From positions 1-64,000 of the forward strand of contig JBBRCX010000005.1 of NCBI GenBank assembly GCA_038204465.1: 64,000 nt of DNA, written 5' to 3'. The translations under genes and the position numbers were made by a program. Shown one piece after another: positions 35,731-44,060 of this stretch; the first letter of the stretch is position 1; each line of letters starts with the position of its first letter. The stretch is from JBBRCX01 sp038204465. GTDB lineage: Bacteria > Planctomycetota > Phycisphaerae > Tepidisphaerales > Tepidisphaeraceae. The notes beneath the pieces were generated by a model. The model was not told where the DNA came from, did not search any database, and was given only the letters and a program-made list of their open reading frames with translations.

Positions 35731-35765
35731 GGGCGGGTTTCAAACCCTGGGTTTGAAACCCGCCC
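35731..35765. repeat. 35-base perfect palindrome
   Basis: Arms GGGCGGGTTTCAAACCC (35731-35747) and its exact complement (35749-35765) are separated by one base. A weaker relative (GGCGGGTT..AATCCGCC) follows near 35785. No T tract follows, so it is not a simple terminator. It is probably a REP-like element at the edge of the defence island. Confidence 0.85.
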
Positions 35766-35913
35766 GCTCCGCCGCCCCATTCGCGGCGGGTTCTCAATCC
35801 GCCCGCACCGCGGGCTCGACACGCGATGGAGCGAGGGACTATTCTTCGCGTCAAAGAGGACTACGCCGTGAGGGGCGGCAATCGCCCGTTTTCAAATCAG
35901 CCGCCGGGAAACG

Positions 35914-36225
35914 ATGACCACTCGACCAACTTATGGTCCGCACAACCCGCACCCGCTGTCGCAGATGCGGACGGAATTGGTGTGGGAAGGGAAGTACGAT
36001 GAGTACGGCAACCGCCGCGAGGTGGACGTGGCCGGGCTTTCGATGCCCCTGCAGAAGATCGAGACGATCGACCAGCCCCGCTCCGAGGCCGACGCCGCCG
36101 GGCAGCTCGATATGTTCGAGAAGAAAAGTCCCCGCCGCGACGACTTGGGCAACCGCCTCATCTGGGGCGAGGGTCCCCAATCCCGATGCATCGGGATTGG
36201 GGTCCCCGACAACAAGCTCCCATGA
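35914..36225 (+). pseudogene. Truncated copy 1 of the Mod methyltransferase N-terminus
   Basis: MTTRPTYGPHNPHPLSQMRT through QLDMFE is nearly identical to residues 17-80 of the full-length Mod at 37880. The frame is preserved up to RLIWG, where a 37-base palindrome is inserted, and it ends at TGA 36225. The stop overlaps the ATG of the DUF6883 gene (ATGA at 36222-36225), so this short frame could serve as a translated leader for that gene. No catalytic motif is included. Confidence 0.8.
36171..36207. mobile_element. 37-base palindromic insertion with GA target duplication
   Basis: Compared with the intact mod sequence (GGGGCGACAACAAG), this copy reads GGGGCGA, then 37 bases, then GACAACAAG. 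GA at 36169-36170 is repeated at 36208-36209. The core CCCCAATCCCGATG followed by its exact complement (36175-36202) is a perfect 28-base palindrome. I infer a REP-like or miniature palindromic mobile element. Confidence 0.7.
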
Positions 36226-36557
36226 GAATCCCACCGCACGCACAGGTCAACGAGCGCAAGATATACGACTATCTCCTCGCGCGGCATGCTCGTGACGATA
36301 AGAGCGCCTTTCTGGCCCAGGCGGGATTCAACCGCGCCACCGGTGAACGCCTCCGAAGTGCAATCGTAACGCTTTCCACTTCAGTCGAGGCCGTTCCGGG
36401 CCAGACCACCCCATACGGGAAGAAATGGCTCGTTTCGGGTACAATCACTGGGCCCAACGGGCGGAACCTGAGCGTCAGGCTCGTCTGGATTGAACGCCTT
36501 GACGATGGCAAGTTCCATTTCGTCACGCTCGTCCCCATCATCGGAGCCGCGCCATGA
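36222..36557 (+). CDS. DUF6883-like protein, possible toxin-antitoxin component
   Basis: ATG 36222 starts MRIPPHAQVNERKIYDYLLA. The sequence runs KSAFLAQAGFNRATGERLRS, then TPYGKKWLVSGTITGPNGR and VRLVWIERLDDGKFHFVTL, matching the small DUF6883 fold (111 aa) as I remember it. The gene overlaps the truncated Mod copy by four bases and the next gene by four bases, so all three are coupled. Genes of this type often sit beside small partners in defence or mobile regions. The biochemical function is unknown. Confidence 0.6.
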   Translation: MRIPPHAQVNERKIYDYLLARHARDDKSAFLAQAGFNRATGERLRSAIVTLSTSVEAVPGQTTPYGKKWLVSGTITGPNGRNLSVRLVWIERLDDGKFHFVTLVPIIGAAP

Positions 36558-36805
36558 GACCAGAACCCTTCGCCGAAGTTGAGATCATCCAGGACGATGC
36601 CACGCAACATCTACATGCGGGGCAGCGGGGGTATCTTTTGGAGTGGGTACCCCATCCGCATGGCGGTGAAGACGGCGCGGTTATTGAGCTGCACGATCCA
36701 TCCGATCGATCCGATCCCACCGTCATTGTTCCTCAGTCCTACGTGCGAGCCGTCGCGGACGCCGCAGTCAAGACCGAGACGCGTGCCAACAAACGCGCGA
36801 GTTGA
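36554..36805 (+). CDS. Small DUF4926-like partner protein
   Basis: The 83-aa product FAEVEIIQDDATQHLHAGQRG followed by YLLEWVPHPHG and PTVIVPQSYVRAV resembles DUF4926-type small beta-barrel proteins, which are found next to DUF6883. The ATGA overlap with the preceding gene shows a two-gene cassette. A toxin-antitoxin or immunity role is an inference from size, overlap and location. Confidence 0.5.
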   Translation: MRPEPFAEVEIIQDDATQHLHAGQRGYLLEWVPHPHGGEDGAVIELHDPSDRSDPTVIVPQSYVRAVADAAVKTETRANKRAS

Positions 36806-36829
36806 TCGGGCGGGGGGAGAACTTCGCAC

Positions 36830-37188
36830 ATGCACCAACCTGCCGAAGGGAATGGGGCCAAGCCGGCGGGCAAGGGGCCAGTCTACGGCCCGCACAACCC
36901 GCATCCGCTGTCGCAGATGCGGACGGAATTGGTGTGGGAAGGGAAGTACGACGAGTACGGCAATCGCCGCGAGGTGGACGTGGCCGGGCTTTCGATGCCG
37001 CTGCAGAAGATCGAGACCATCGACCAGCCCCGCTCCGAGGCCGACGCCGCCGGGCAACTGGACATGTTCGAGCGGAAAACCCCCCGCCGCGACGACTTGG
37101 AGCAACCGCCTCATCTGGGGCGACAACAAGCTCGTCATGGCCTCCCTGCTGAAGGAGTTCACGGGGAAAGTAGACCTGATCTACATCG
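36830..37188 (+). pseudogene. Truncated copy 2 of the Mod methyltransferase N-terminus
   Basis: It starts MHQPAEGNGAKP with a GGGGGGAG ribosome-binding site, then repeats the YGPHNPHPLS...QLDMFE block. One extra base near 37100 (CTTGGAGCAAC versus CTTGGGCAAC in copy 1) shifts the frame; the shifted frame continues NRLIWGDNKLVMASLLKEF to DLIYI. The match to mod ends at 37188, immediately before the DPPF motif. It is non-functional as a methyltransferase. Its start supports the ATG at 37880 as the real Mod start. Confidence 0.8.
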
Positions 37189-37277
37189 GGAAAGTCTTAC
37201 AGCGGGTCGCGTTGCTGGACGGTGAATGACCGTCCTCTTACGATCCGCCGCACGGCAGCCAGAGGATGAGGTCAGGT

Positions 37278-37841
37278 ATGGCAGAACGACGCGCGGCGGC
37301 GACAAGGCTCGCGTCCCAGCCGATCATTCTGCCGGAGCGCATTGAGAGCCGGATTCTTCTGATTCGCGGGCAAAAGGTGATGTTGAGCTTCGATTTGGCG
37401 TCGCTTTACGACGTGCCGGCGAAGCGTCTGAACGAGGCGGTGAAACGGAACCGGGAACGCTTTCCGCTGGATTTCATGTTCCAACTCTCGAAGCAGGAAC
37501 ATGCTAACTTGAAGTCGCAAATTGCGACTTCAAGTTGGGGCGGCGCCCGCCGCGCCCGGCCCTACGCCTTCACCGAAGAAGGTGTGGCCATGCTCTCCAC
37601 CGTCCTGCGCAGCGACACCGCTGTCGCCGTCAGCCTTCAGATCATGCGCGTCTTCGTCCGCCTGCGCCGGTTGCTGGCGACGCACGAACCCCTTCGCCGC
37701 AAGCTCCAGGCCCTGGAGCGCAAGCTGGCGGACCATGACGAGAAATTTGCCGTCGTTTTCGACGCCATCCGCCAGATGCTGGAACAGCCCGCCGCACCGC
37801 CCAAGTCGCGCATCGGATACAGCACCGAGGCCAAGCCGTGA
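37278..37841 (+). CDS. ORF6N-domain protein
   Basis: IESRILLIRGQKVMLSFDLA with SLYDVPAKRLNEAVKRN, RFPLDFMFQLSKQE and YAFTEEGVAMLSTVLRS is the ORF6N (KilA-N/Bro-associated) DNA-binding domain, common in phages and defence islands. The C-terminal part is a predicted coiled coil (LRRKLQALERKLADHDEKF). ATG 37278 is preferred to 37266 because of GAGGT spacing. Its stop overlaps a GTG in the Mod frame (GTGA at 37838-37841), so it is co-transcribed and perhaps coupled with mod. Confidence 0.85.
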   Translation: MAERRAAATRLASQPIILPERIESRILLIRGQKVMLSFDLASLYDVPAKRLNEAVKRNRERFPLDFMFQLSKQEHANLKSQIATSSWGGARRARPYAFTEEGVAMLSTVLRSDTAVAVSLQIMRVFVRLRRLLATHEPLRRKLQALERKLADHDEKFAVVFDAIRQMLEQPAAPPKSRIGYSTEAKP

Positions 37842-37879
37842 CGCACAGCCGCGCCGCAACCAACGACGGAACAGACGCC

Positions 37880-39976
37880 ATGCACCAACGCGCTCCGAAT
37901 GGGACCAAACCCGGTCCGACCAGTCTCAAGTACGGCCCGCACAACCCGCATCCGCTGTCGCAGATGCGGACGGAATTGGTCTGGGAGGGCAAGTACGACG
38001 AGTACGGCAACCGCCGCGAGGTGGACGTGGCCGGGCTTTCGATGCCGCTTCAGAAGATCGAGACCATCGACCAGCCCCGCTCCGAAGCCGACGCCGCCGG
38101 GCAGTTGGACATGTTCGAAAAGCAAAGCCCCCGCCGCGACGACTTCCGCAACCGCCTCATCTGGGGCGACAACAAGCTGGTCATGGCCTCGCTGCTGAAG
38201 GAGTTCAAGGGAAAGATCGATTTGATTTACATCGACCCGCCGTTTGATGTTGGTTCTGACTTTACGATGCAGGTACCAGTCGGCGATGGGAAGGAAACGA
38301 TCGAGAAGGATCAATCTACGTTAGAAATGGTTGCCTATCGGGATACTTGGGGACGAGGCACTGATTCGTATCTCCAAATGTTGGCGGAGCGCCTAGTCCT
38401 CATGCGGGAGCTTCTGGCCGAAAGGGGCTCGATCTACGTTCACATCGGACCGAACGTTAACCACGCAGTCCGAATGGTCCTTGACGAAGTGTTTGGATCG
38501 TTCGGACATCTCAACGAAATTACCTGGAAGCGCACGTACGCACACAGCGACGCGAAGCGATTCGGAATCGTGCACGATAACATCCTTGTTTACGCCAAGT
38601 CGGAGAGCTACACCTTCAATAAGCAAACGACTGAGCATGATGAGTCGTACATAAAATCGCACTATGGTCAGATGGATGCCGACGGGCGTCGGTTCCGCTT
38701 AGTTACTTTGAGCGCCGCTGGTCCGGGGCCAGCGCGCCGATTTGCTGACAGAGAGCTGGAGCCGCCTCCAGGCAGACACTGGGCTTGGGGTCAAGAGCGC
38801 ATCGATGAAGGATTACGGAGCGGGCGAATCGTTTTTGCCAAGACAGGACAGCCAAACATAAAGCAGTATCTGGACGGAACCGAGGGAACAGTAGTTCAGT
38901 CAATTTGGGACGATATTCCACCCGTCAATCCAGTCTCGAAGGAGCTACTCGGATACGCTACACAAAAGCCTCGAGCTCTTCTCGAACGGATCATTAATGC
39001 CTCTTCGAACGCAGGTGACCTGGTAGCCGATTTTTTCGGTGGCAGCGGAACGACCGCAGCTGCCGCCGAGGCACTGGGTCGACGTTGGCTGATGTCAGAC
39101 CTTGGACGGTTCTCGATTCACACGGCGCGAAAGCGCATGATCGAGCTTCAACGAAATCTCCACACCGAAGGCAACCCCTACCGCGCCTTCGACGTTTACA
39201 ACCTCGGCCGCTACGAGCGGCAGTGGTGGCAGAAGGAGCGGCTGAAGGGGGCGGACGACGAGCACCGCCGGGTTGTGCTGGAGTTTTTCCGGGCCGAGCA
39301 GTTGAGCAAGGCGCCGTCGCCGCTGATTCATGGCCGCAAGAACGGGGCCTTTTGCCACGTCGACGGGATCGACAGCGTCTTCACGCGCACCGAAGCGCTG
39401 GCGCTGGCGCTGGCCGTCGCGGCGGCGGGCGGACGGGAGTGTTACGTGCTGGCCTGGGAGTTCGAGATGGACCTGCGCCTGACGCTTGTCTCCCTGGAGC
39501 AGCAGCCGGGCGTGAAGCTCAAGCCGGTGCTCATCCCGCGCGAGATCATGGAGAAGAACCTCAAGACCCCGCCCCCGTTTTTCGAGATGGCGGTGGTCGA
39601 GGCCGAGCCGATCATCCGCAAGACGAATGGCGCGCGGGCCGGCTCCGGTGAGCGCGGTCGAACCGTGGACATCAAGCTGACCGGGTTCCTTCCGTCGCTG
39701 GCGGAGGTGCCGAGCAAGGAGCTGGAAGCGATCCGCGAACGGGCGGCGCGCAGCGGGTTCGACTTCATCGATTTCTGGGCCATCGACTTCGACTGGAAGC
39801 CGGGCCAGCCGTTCAACCACCACTGGCAGGACTACCGCACGCGAAAGGACCGCAGCCTCAAGACGGTGAGCGACGCGGGGCACGTCTACCCCAAGCGCGG
39901 CAAGTACACGGCGTGCGTGAAGGTGGTGGATACCTTCGGGTCGGATACAAGCATCACCGTGCCCGTGGAGGTGTGA
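37880..39976 (+). CDS. Type III-like site-specific DNA methyltransferase (Mod)
   Basis: This is a beta-class adenine N6 methyltransferase. DPPF is at about residues 119-122 (motif IV, in DLIYIDPPFDVG) and precedes the SAM-binding DFFGGSGTTAAAAEALG near residue 384. A long C-terminal region (NLGRYERQWWQKERL) follows. The order and size (698 aa) fit type III Mod subunits. ATG 37880 is chosen because truncated copy 2 starts at the equivalent Met; a GTG at 37838 would overlap the ORF6N stop. With Res at 40474 it forms the restriction-modification core. Confidence 0.9.
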   Translation: MHQRAPNGTKPGPTSLKYGPHNPHPLSQMRTELVWEGKYDEYGNRREVDVAGLSMPLQKIETIDQPRSEADAAGQLDMFEKQSPRRDDFRNRLIWGDNKLVMASLLKEFKGKIDLIYIDPPFDVGSDFTMQVPVGDGKETIEKDQSTLEMVAYRDTWGRGTDSYLQMLAERLVLMRELLAERGSIYVHIGPNVNHAVRMVLDEVFGSFGHLNEITWKRTYAHSDAKRFGIVHDNILVYAKSESYTFNKQTTEHDESYIKSHYGQMDADGRRFRLVTLSAAGPGPARRFADRELEPPPGRHWAWGQERIDEGLRSGRIVFAKTGQPNIKQYLDGTEGTVVQSIWDDIPPVNPVSKELLGYATQKPRALLERIINASSNAGDLVADFFGGSGTTAAAAEALGRRWLMSDLGRFSIHTARKRMIELQRNLHTEGNPYRAFDVYNLGRYERQWWQKERLKGADDEHRRVVLEFFRAEQLSKAPSPLIHGRKNGAFCHVDGIDSVFTRTEALALALAVAAAGGRECYVLAWEFEMDLRLTLVSLEQQPGVKLKPVLIPREIMEKNLKTPPPFFEMAVVEAEPIIRKTNGARAGSGERGRTVDIKLTGFLPSLAEVPSKELEAIRERAARSGFDFIDFWAIDFDWKPGQPFNHHWQDYRTRKDRSLKTVSDAGHVYPKRGKYTACVKVVDTFGSDTSITVPVEV

Positions 39977-39983
39977 GGGTTGA

Positions 39984-40271
39984 ATGGAGATACGATATAA
40001 TAGAGACGAGGAGACCGGCCTGCCGCACATCTATGATCATGGTGTCAGCGAGCGGGAAGTCGAGTCAGTATTGGATTTTCCGCTGGAAAGCCGGCGCGGA
40101 GCCGGCAACTCCCGGGTCGCGATCGGGAAGACACCCGCCGGCCGATATCTGAAGGTGATCTATGTTCCCGATGAACAGCGGCACGGGTTATTCGTTGTGA
40201 CTGCGTACGAACTCAGGCGAAAGCCGATGGCGGCCTTCCGCCGCCGATATCGAAAGAGGCATCGGCCATGA
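39984..40271 (+). CDS. Small toxin-like protein (BrnT/DUF4258-like)
   Basis: It begins 7 bases after mod with GGAGGTG inside the mod end. The 95-aa product has the form GLPHIYDHGVSEREVESVLD, then GKTPAGRYLKVIYVPD and LFVVTAYELRRKPMAAFRRR. This resembles compact RelE/BrnT-like or DUF4258 RNase toxins (HGVSExEVE...VITAYEL). It overlaps the next gene by ATGA. I infer a toxin of a type II pair embedded in the restriction operon. Confidence 0.65.
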   Translation: MEIRYNRDEETGLPHIYDHGVSEREVESVLDFPLESRRGAGNSRVAIGKTPAGRYLKVIYVPDEQRHGLFVVTAYELRRKPMAAFRRRYRKRHRP

Positions 40272-40477
40272 AGAAGCCGCTGAACAAATATCCCAAGGGG
40301 TGGAACGCGAAGAAGATCAAGGCGCTGATGAAGCACTACGAGCAGCAGACGGAAGATGAGGAAGTGGCCGAGGACGAGGCGGCGTTCAACGACCCCGCTC
40401 AGGCGGTGATGCTCGTGCCGCGGGCATTGGTTCCGAAAGTCCACAAGCTCCTGGCGGCCCATGCGGCACGCAAATGA
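40268..40477 (+). CDS. Small antitoxin-like protein
   Basis: The 69-aa product is acidic in the middle (YEQQTEDEEVAEDEAAFNDP) and begins PLNKYPKGWNAKKIKALMKH. This layout is seen in antitoxin partners of BrnT/DUF4258-type toxins. Four-base overlaps with both neighbours (ATGA at 40268 and 40474) make it the link between the toxin-like gene and res. Confidence 0.65.
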   Translation: MKKPLNKYPKGWNAKKIKALMKHYEQQTEDEEVAEDEAAFNDPAQAVMLVPRALVPKVHKLLAAHAARK

Positions 40478-43400
40478 GTGCCCGCGCGGAGTTACCAGGC
40501 ATGACGCCGGCCTCCAACATCATCAATGCCGCGGCGCTGGAGCCGCTGTATGCGACGTGGCAGGAGCCGGACAGGCACCGCGTCCGCCCCGACAAACGGG
40601 GCGACCCGGCAAAGATCGTTTCCGGGCGGCGGCCGTCACCGATCGTGATCGCCCAGAACCTGCGGGCGGCGCTGCGCGACTGGCGCGAGGCGTTCTATGC
40701 CGGCGCGAGCGACACCACGCGCACGCTGTTGGGCCACTGGTTCGAGCGCAGCCATCGACAGAGCACGCCGGCCGGCGAGGAATTCGAGTTCCGCTACTAC
40801 TTCTGCCAGCGCGAGGCCATCGAGGCGCTGATCTATCTCAAAGAGGTGCGCAAGCTCCAGAGGCTCTCACAGGTCATTGAGGAATTCGGCGGCGCCACCG
40901 CCGAGACCGACGCGCGCGGCATCGTCCCGGCCGAAGACCAGTGGAGCCGTTACGCGTTCAAGCTGGCGACAGGCGCGGGCAAGACGAAGGTGATGAGCCT
41001 CGCGATCGTGTGGAGCTATTTCCACGCGCTGCGCGAGTCGGAGTCGGAGATGGCGCGGCACTTCGTGGTGGTCGCGCCGAACCTGACGGTCTACGAGCGC
41101 TTGAAGGAAGATTTCGCCGACGGGCGCATCTTCGACGCCGACCCGCTCATACCCTCCGAGTGGCGCGGCGACTGGAACCTCTCGGTCGTTCTGCAGGACG
41201 AGGCGGGCGGCGCCGCGACCGGCGGGACGCTTTACCTGACGAATATCCATCGCCTTTATGACCCGGAGAAGCGCAGGAAAAAGGAGCAGGCAGCGACGTA
41301 CGCCTGGGCGGGGCCGCCCGTCTCCCGCGGCAGTGCGCTCGACACCGGCGCGGCGCTGCGCGCCCGCATCACCGGACATCAGCGGATCATGCTGCTGAAC
41401 GACGAAGCCCACCACGTCTGGGACCCGGGGTCCAGCTGGAACGAGGCGATCCGATACCTCCACGAGACAATTCAAAACAAGACCGGAGGTGGGCTGGTCG
41501 CGCAGCTCGATTTCAGCGCAACACCCAAGGGCGACAAGGGGCAGCCATTCAAGCACATCGTCTGCGATGCGCCGCTTGGCGAGGCGGTAGACGCGGGGAT
41601 CGTCAAGACGCCGATCATCGGCCGCGCAAGCCAGAAGCTCGCCGAGCAGCCGTCCGAGGACGCTTCCTACAAGTACGACATGCACCTGCGCCTTGGCTAT
41701 GAGCGCTGGAAGAAGAGCCGCGCGGAATGGAAGGACAGCGGGAAAAAGGCGCTCCTGTTCGTGATGTGCGACAGCACCGAGTCGGCGGACCAGATCACCC
41801 AGCGGCTGAACACCGATGAGAACTTCAAAGAGTTGAACGGCAAGACGATCAACCTTCACACAAACCTGAAGGGAAAGGTCAAGAAGGTGGGGAGCGGTTC
41901 GGCGGCGCGCATGGAGTTTGTCGAAAGTGAGAAGGACATCTCGGACGAGGACCTCAAAGCGCTGCGCAAGCTCAGTCGGGATCTCGACCGCAACGAGACG
42001 CACTATGCGTGTATCGTCTCCGTTCTTATGTTGCGCGAGGGGTGGGACGTCAAGAACGTGACGACGATCGTCCCGCTGCGGCCGTTCAGCGCGAAGGCAG
42101 CCATTCTGCCTGAGCAGACATTGGGCCGCGGCCTGCGCCGCATGACCCCGCCGGGGCAGGCAAGCGAGTTACTGACCGTCGTCGAACACCCGGCGTTCGC
42201 CAGCCTGTACCAGGACGAGCTCGCGCAGCAGGGTGTGCAGCTCGAAGTGGTGGAGATCGACCGCGTGCCGTCCACGACGATCTCAATCTTTCCGGATGAG
42301 GCCAACAAGAACGTCACCGACCTTGAGATCGCCGTTCCGACCCTCTCGGCCGGCCATCGCATCGTGCCCACGCTCGAAAAGCTTTCCGTTGATGATGTCC
42401 GCAAGGAGTTCAAGAAGTACAAGCCATTGCCGCTTTCCGGGCCGGTGAAGACGGTGATCGATTACGAGGGCCGGCACCTGTTCACCGACGAAGTGGTTGA
42501 GCGGATGAAGATCGACCTGCCGCTCCTGCAGTCCGGCGTCGGCGCGGTCTCGTATTTCGTGAAGCAGATCGAGCAGATCTGCAGGCTGCGCGGATTGCAC
42601 GCGACGCTGGCGCCGCTCGTTCAGACGTTCCTCGAAGAGATTCTCTTTGAGAAGAAGACCGATTTGTTCGATCCGCAGCTGACGGCGCGGCTGGGTGACT
42701 CAGACGTGGGGGAATACCTCCGGGCGGTCTTTGTGCCGCTCGTGCGCGCCCGCACCACCACCCGCGAACAGCGCGCTCCCGCCGCCGAGCCGATGCGAAT
42801 GAGCCGTTGGAAGCCGTATCAGGTGACACATAACGAGCGAAGGCCGGCCCTGACGGCGGGTCGAACGCTGTTCAATCTCGTTCCGTGTAACCGCAACCTG
42901 GAGGTGGCGTTTGCCCAGTTCGCGAACAATGCATCCGACGTCGCGGCATTCGCCAAGAACAATGGCCCCCAGTCGCTGCGCATTGACTATCTTCAGGCTG
43001 GCGGCCGACTGGCGTTTTACACGCCGGACTTCTTCGTCCACACCAGGCCAGGCAATTATTTCCTCGTAGAAACTAAAGGTCGGGAAGATCGTGACGTGCC
43101 GCGAAAGGCGCGGGCGGCGATCGCGTGGTGCAACGCGGCGTCGACCCCGCAGTCGGTGTGGGAATACTTGTACGTGCCTCAAGGCGTCTTCGAGCGGCTC
43201 AGTGGCAATACCATCGCGGAGCTGGCGCGAATGTGCACGCCCGCGCTGGCGGCGCTGCTGGAAGAGGAAGAGTTCAAGGAATCGTATCCGTTGTTTGCAT
43301 CGGTCACCCCGGCGGATGAGCGGGCGCCGGTAGTGACGAAGGTCGTTGACGAAGCCGATCTGGAGGCGCTTCCGCCGCGCTATCGGGCGGCCGCAGAGCA

Positions 43401-43914
43401 GGCGGTGGAGCTGTTCCAATTCCTGCGCACAAAGCAGGCGGTGAGATACTCCCCAGTCTTTACGCCATTGCTCGGCTCGATCGACGAGGCATGCCGCGGA
43501 CTCCTGAAACGGCGCTTACAAAACGACGTTCCGGCGGAGGCCGATGAGCAGAAGCGATGGTTCAACCCCGACCTGCCCGGCATGAAAGCGGGCACGGCCC
43601 GCGACCTAGAAAACCTCGCGCACAACCTCAAGAAGACGGTGGTTGAAAGCGCCGGACTTTCGCCGGTCGGCACGCTCAGGCACACCCTCGATTTTGCCTC
43701 CAACACCTCCTACAACCTCGCAGGAGTTTTCGAGGCAATCCGCAAACGTTTCGCGGTGGACGGCGGAAAGGATCTGTTCGAAGCGGTGCAGAAAGTCAAT
43801 TCGTTCCGCAATACCTACATCGCGCACCAGGTGAAAGAACTGACCGATGCAGAACTCGCGGAGGAGCAGCTGAAGATCTGGGTGAAAACGTTGAGGTTGC
43901 TCAGCGAGGCATAA
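40474..43914 (+). CDS. Type III-like restriction endonuclease subunit (Res)
   Basis: This is a superfamily 2 helicase-nuclease of 1146 aa. Walker A ATGAGKTKVMS lies near residue 165, the DEAH box in NDEAHHVWD is at residue 310, and the helicase C domain ends with the arginine-finger motif LPEQTLGRGLRRM. A PD-(D/E)xK nuclease follows: PD at 851 in TPDFF and ETK at about 865 in YFLVETKGRED. A helical C-terminus completes it. Together with Mod this gives ATP-dependent restriction. The start overlaps the antitoxin-like gene, so the five genes from 37278 form one operon. Confidence 0.9.
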   Translation: MSARAELPGMTPASNIINAAALEPLYATWQEPDRHRVRPDKRGDPAKIVSGRRPSPIVIAQNLRAALRDWREAFYAGASDTTRTLLGHWFERSHRQSTPAGEEFEFRYYFCQREAIEALIYLKEVRKLQRLSQVIEEFGGATAETDARGIVPAEDQWSRYAFKLATGAGKTKVMSLAIVWSYFHALRESESEMARHFVVVAPNLTVYERLKEDFADGRIFDADPLIPSEWRGDWNLSVVLQDEAGGAATGGTLYLTNIHRLYDPEKRRKKEQAATYAWAGPPVSRGSALDTGAALRARITGHQRIMLLNDEAHHVWDPGSSWNEAIRYLHETIQNKTGGGLVAQLDFSATPKGDKGQPFKHIVCDAPLGEAVDAGIVKTPIIGRASQKLAEQPSEDASYKYDMHLRLGYERWKKSRAEWKDSGKKALLFVMCDSTESADQITQRLNTDENFKELNGKTINLHTNLKGKVKKVGSGSAARMEFVESEKDISDEDLKALRKLSRDLDRNETHYACIVSVLMLREGWDVKNVTTIVPLRPFSAKAAILPEQTLGRGLRRMTPPGQASELLTVVEHPAFASLYQDELAQQGVQLEVVEIDRVPSTTISIFPDEANKNVTDLEIAVPTLSAGHRIVPTLEKLSVDDVRKEFKKYKPLPLSGPVKTVIDYEGRHLFTDEVVERMKIDLPLLQSGVGAVSYFVKQIEQICRLRGLHATLAPLVQTFLEEILFEKKTDLFDPQLTARLGDSDVGEYLRAVFVPLVRARTTTREQRAPAAEPMRMSRWKPYQVTHNERRPALTAGRTLFNLVPCNRNLEVAFAQFANNASDVAAFAKNNGPQSLRIDYLQAGGRLAFYTPDFFVHTRPGNYFLVETKGREDRDVPRKARAAIAWCNAASTPQSVWEYLYVPQGVFERLSGNTIAELARMCTPALAALLEEEEFKESYPLFASVTPADERAPVVTKVVDEADLEALPPRYRAAAEQAVELFQFLRTKQAVRYSPVFTPLLGSIDEACRGLLKRRLQNDVPAEADEQKRWFNPDLPGMKAGTARDLENLAHNLKKTVVESAGLSPVGTLRHTLDFASNTSYNLAGVFEAIRKRFAVDGGKDLFEAVQKVNSFRNTYIAHQVKELTDAELAEEQLKIWVKTLRLLSEA

Positions 43915-44060
43915 TCATCCAGCGGCGCCTTATCCCTATTATCAGAAGATCGTGGTCGCCCTGAACGAAACGATTCGGCTGATGAAGGAGATCGACACGG
44001 TCAGCGTGGTGATGCAGGAAGTCAACGAGGTTCAAAACTTGCGCCGCGCGTCGTCCGTTC
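43913..44060 (+). other. Orphan peptide-coding stretch after res
   Basis: The +1 frame reads NHPAAPYPYYQKIVVALNET followed by IRLMKEIDTV right after the Res stop. It looks like real protein and resembles the C-terminal tail of restriction/methylase proteins, but it has no start and runs into the convergent heparinase gene. It may be debris of a further restriction gene or a lost Res extension. Confidence 0.35.
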
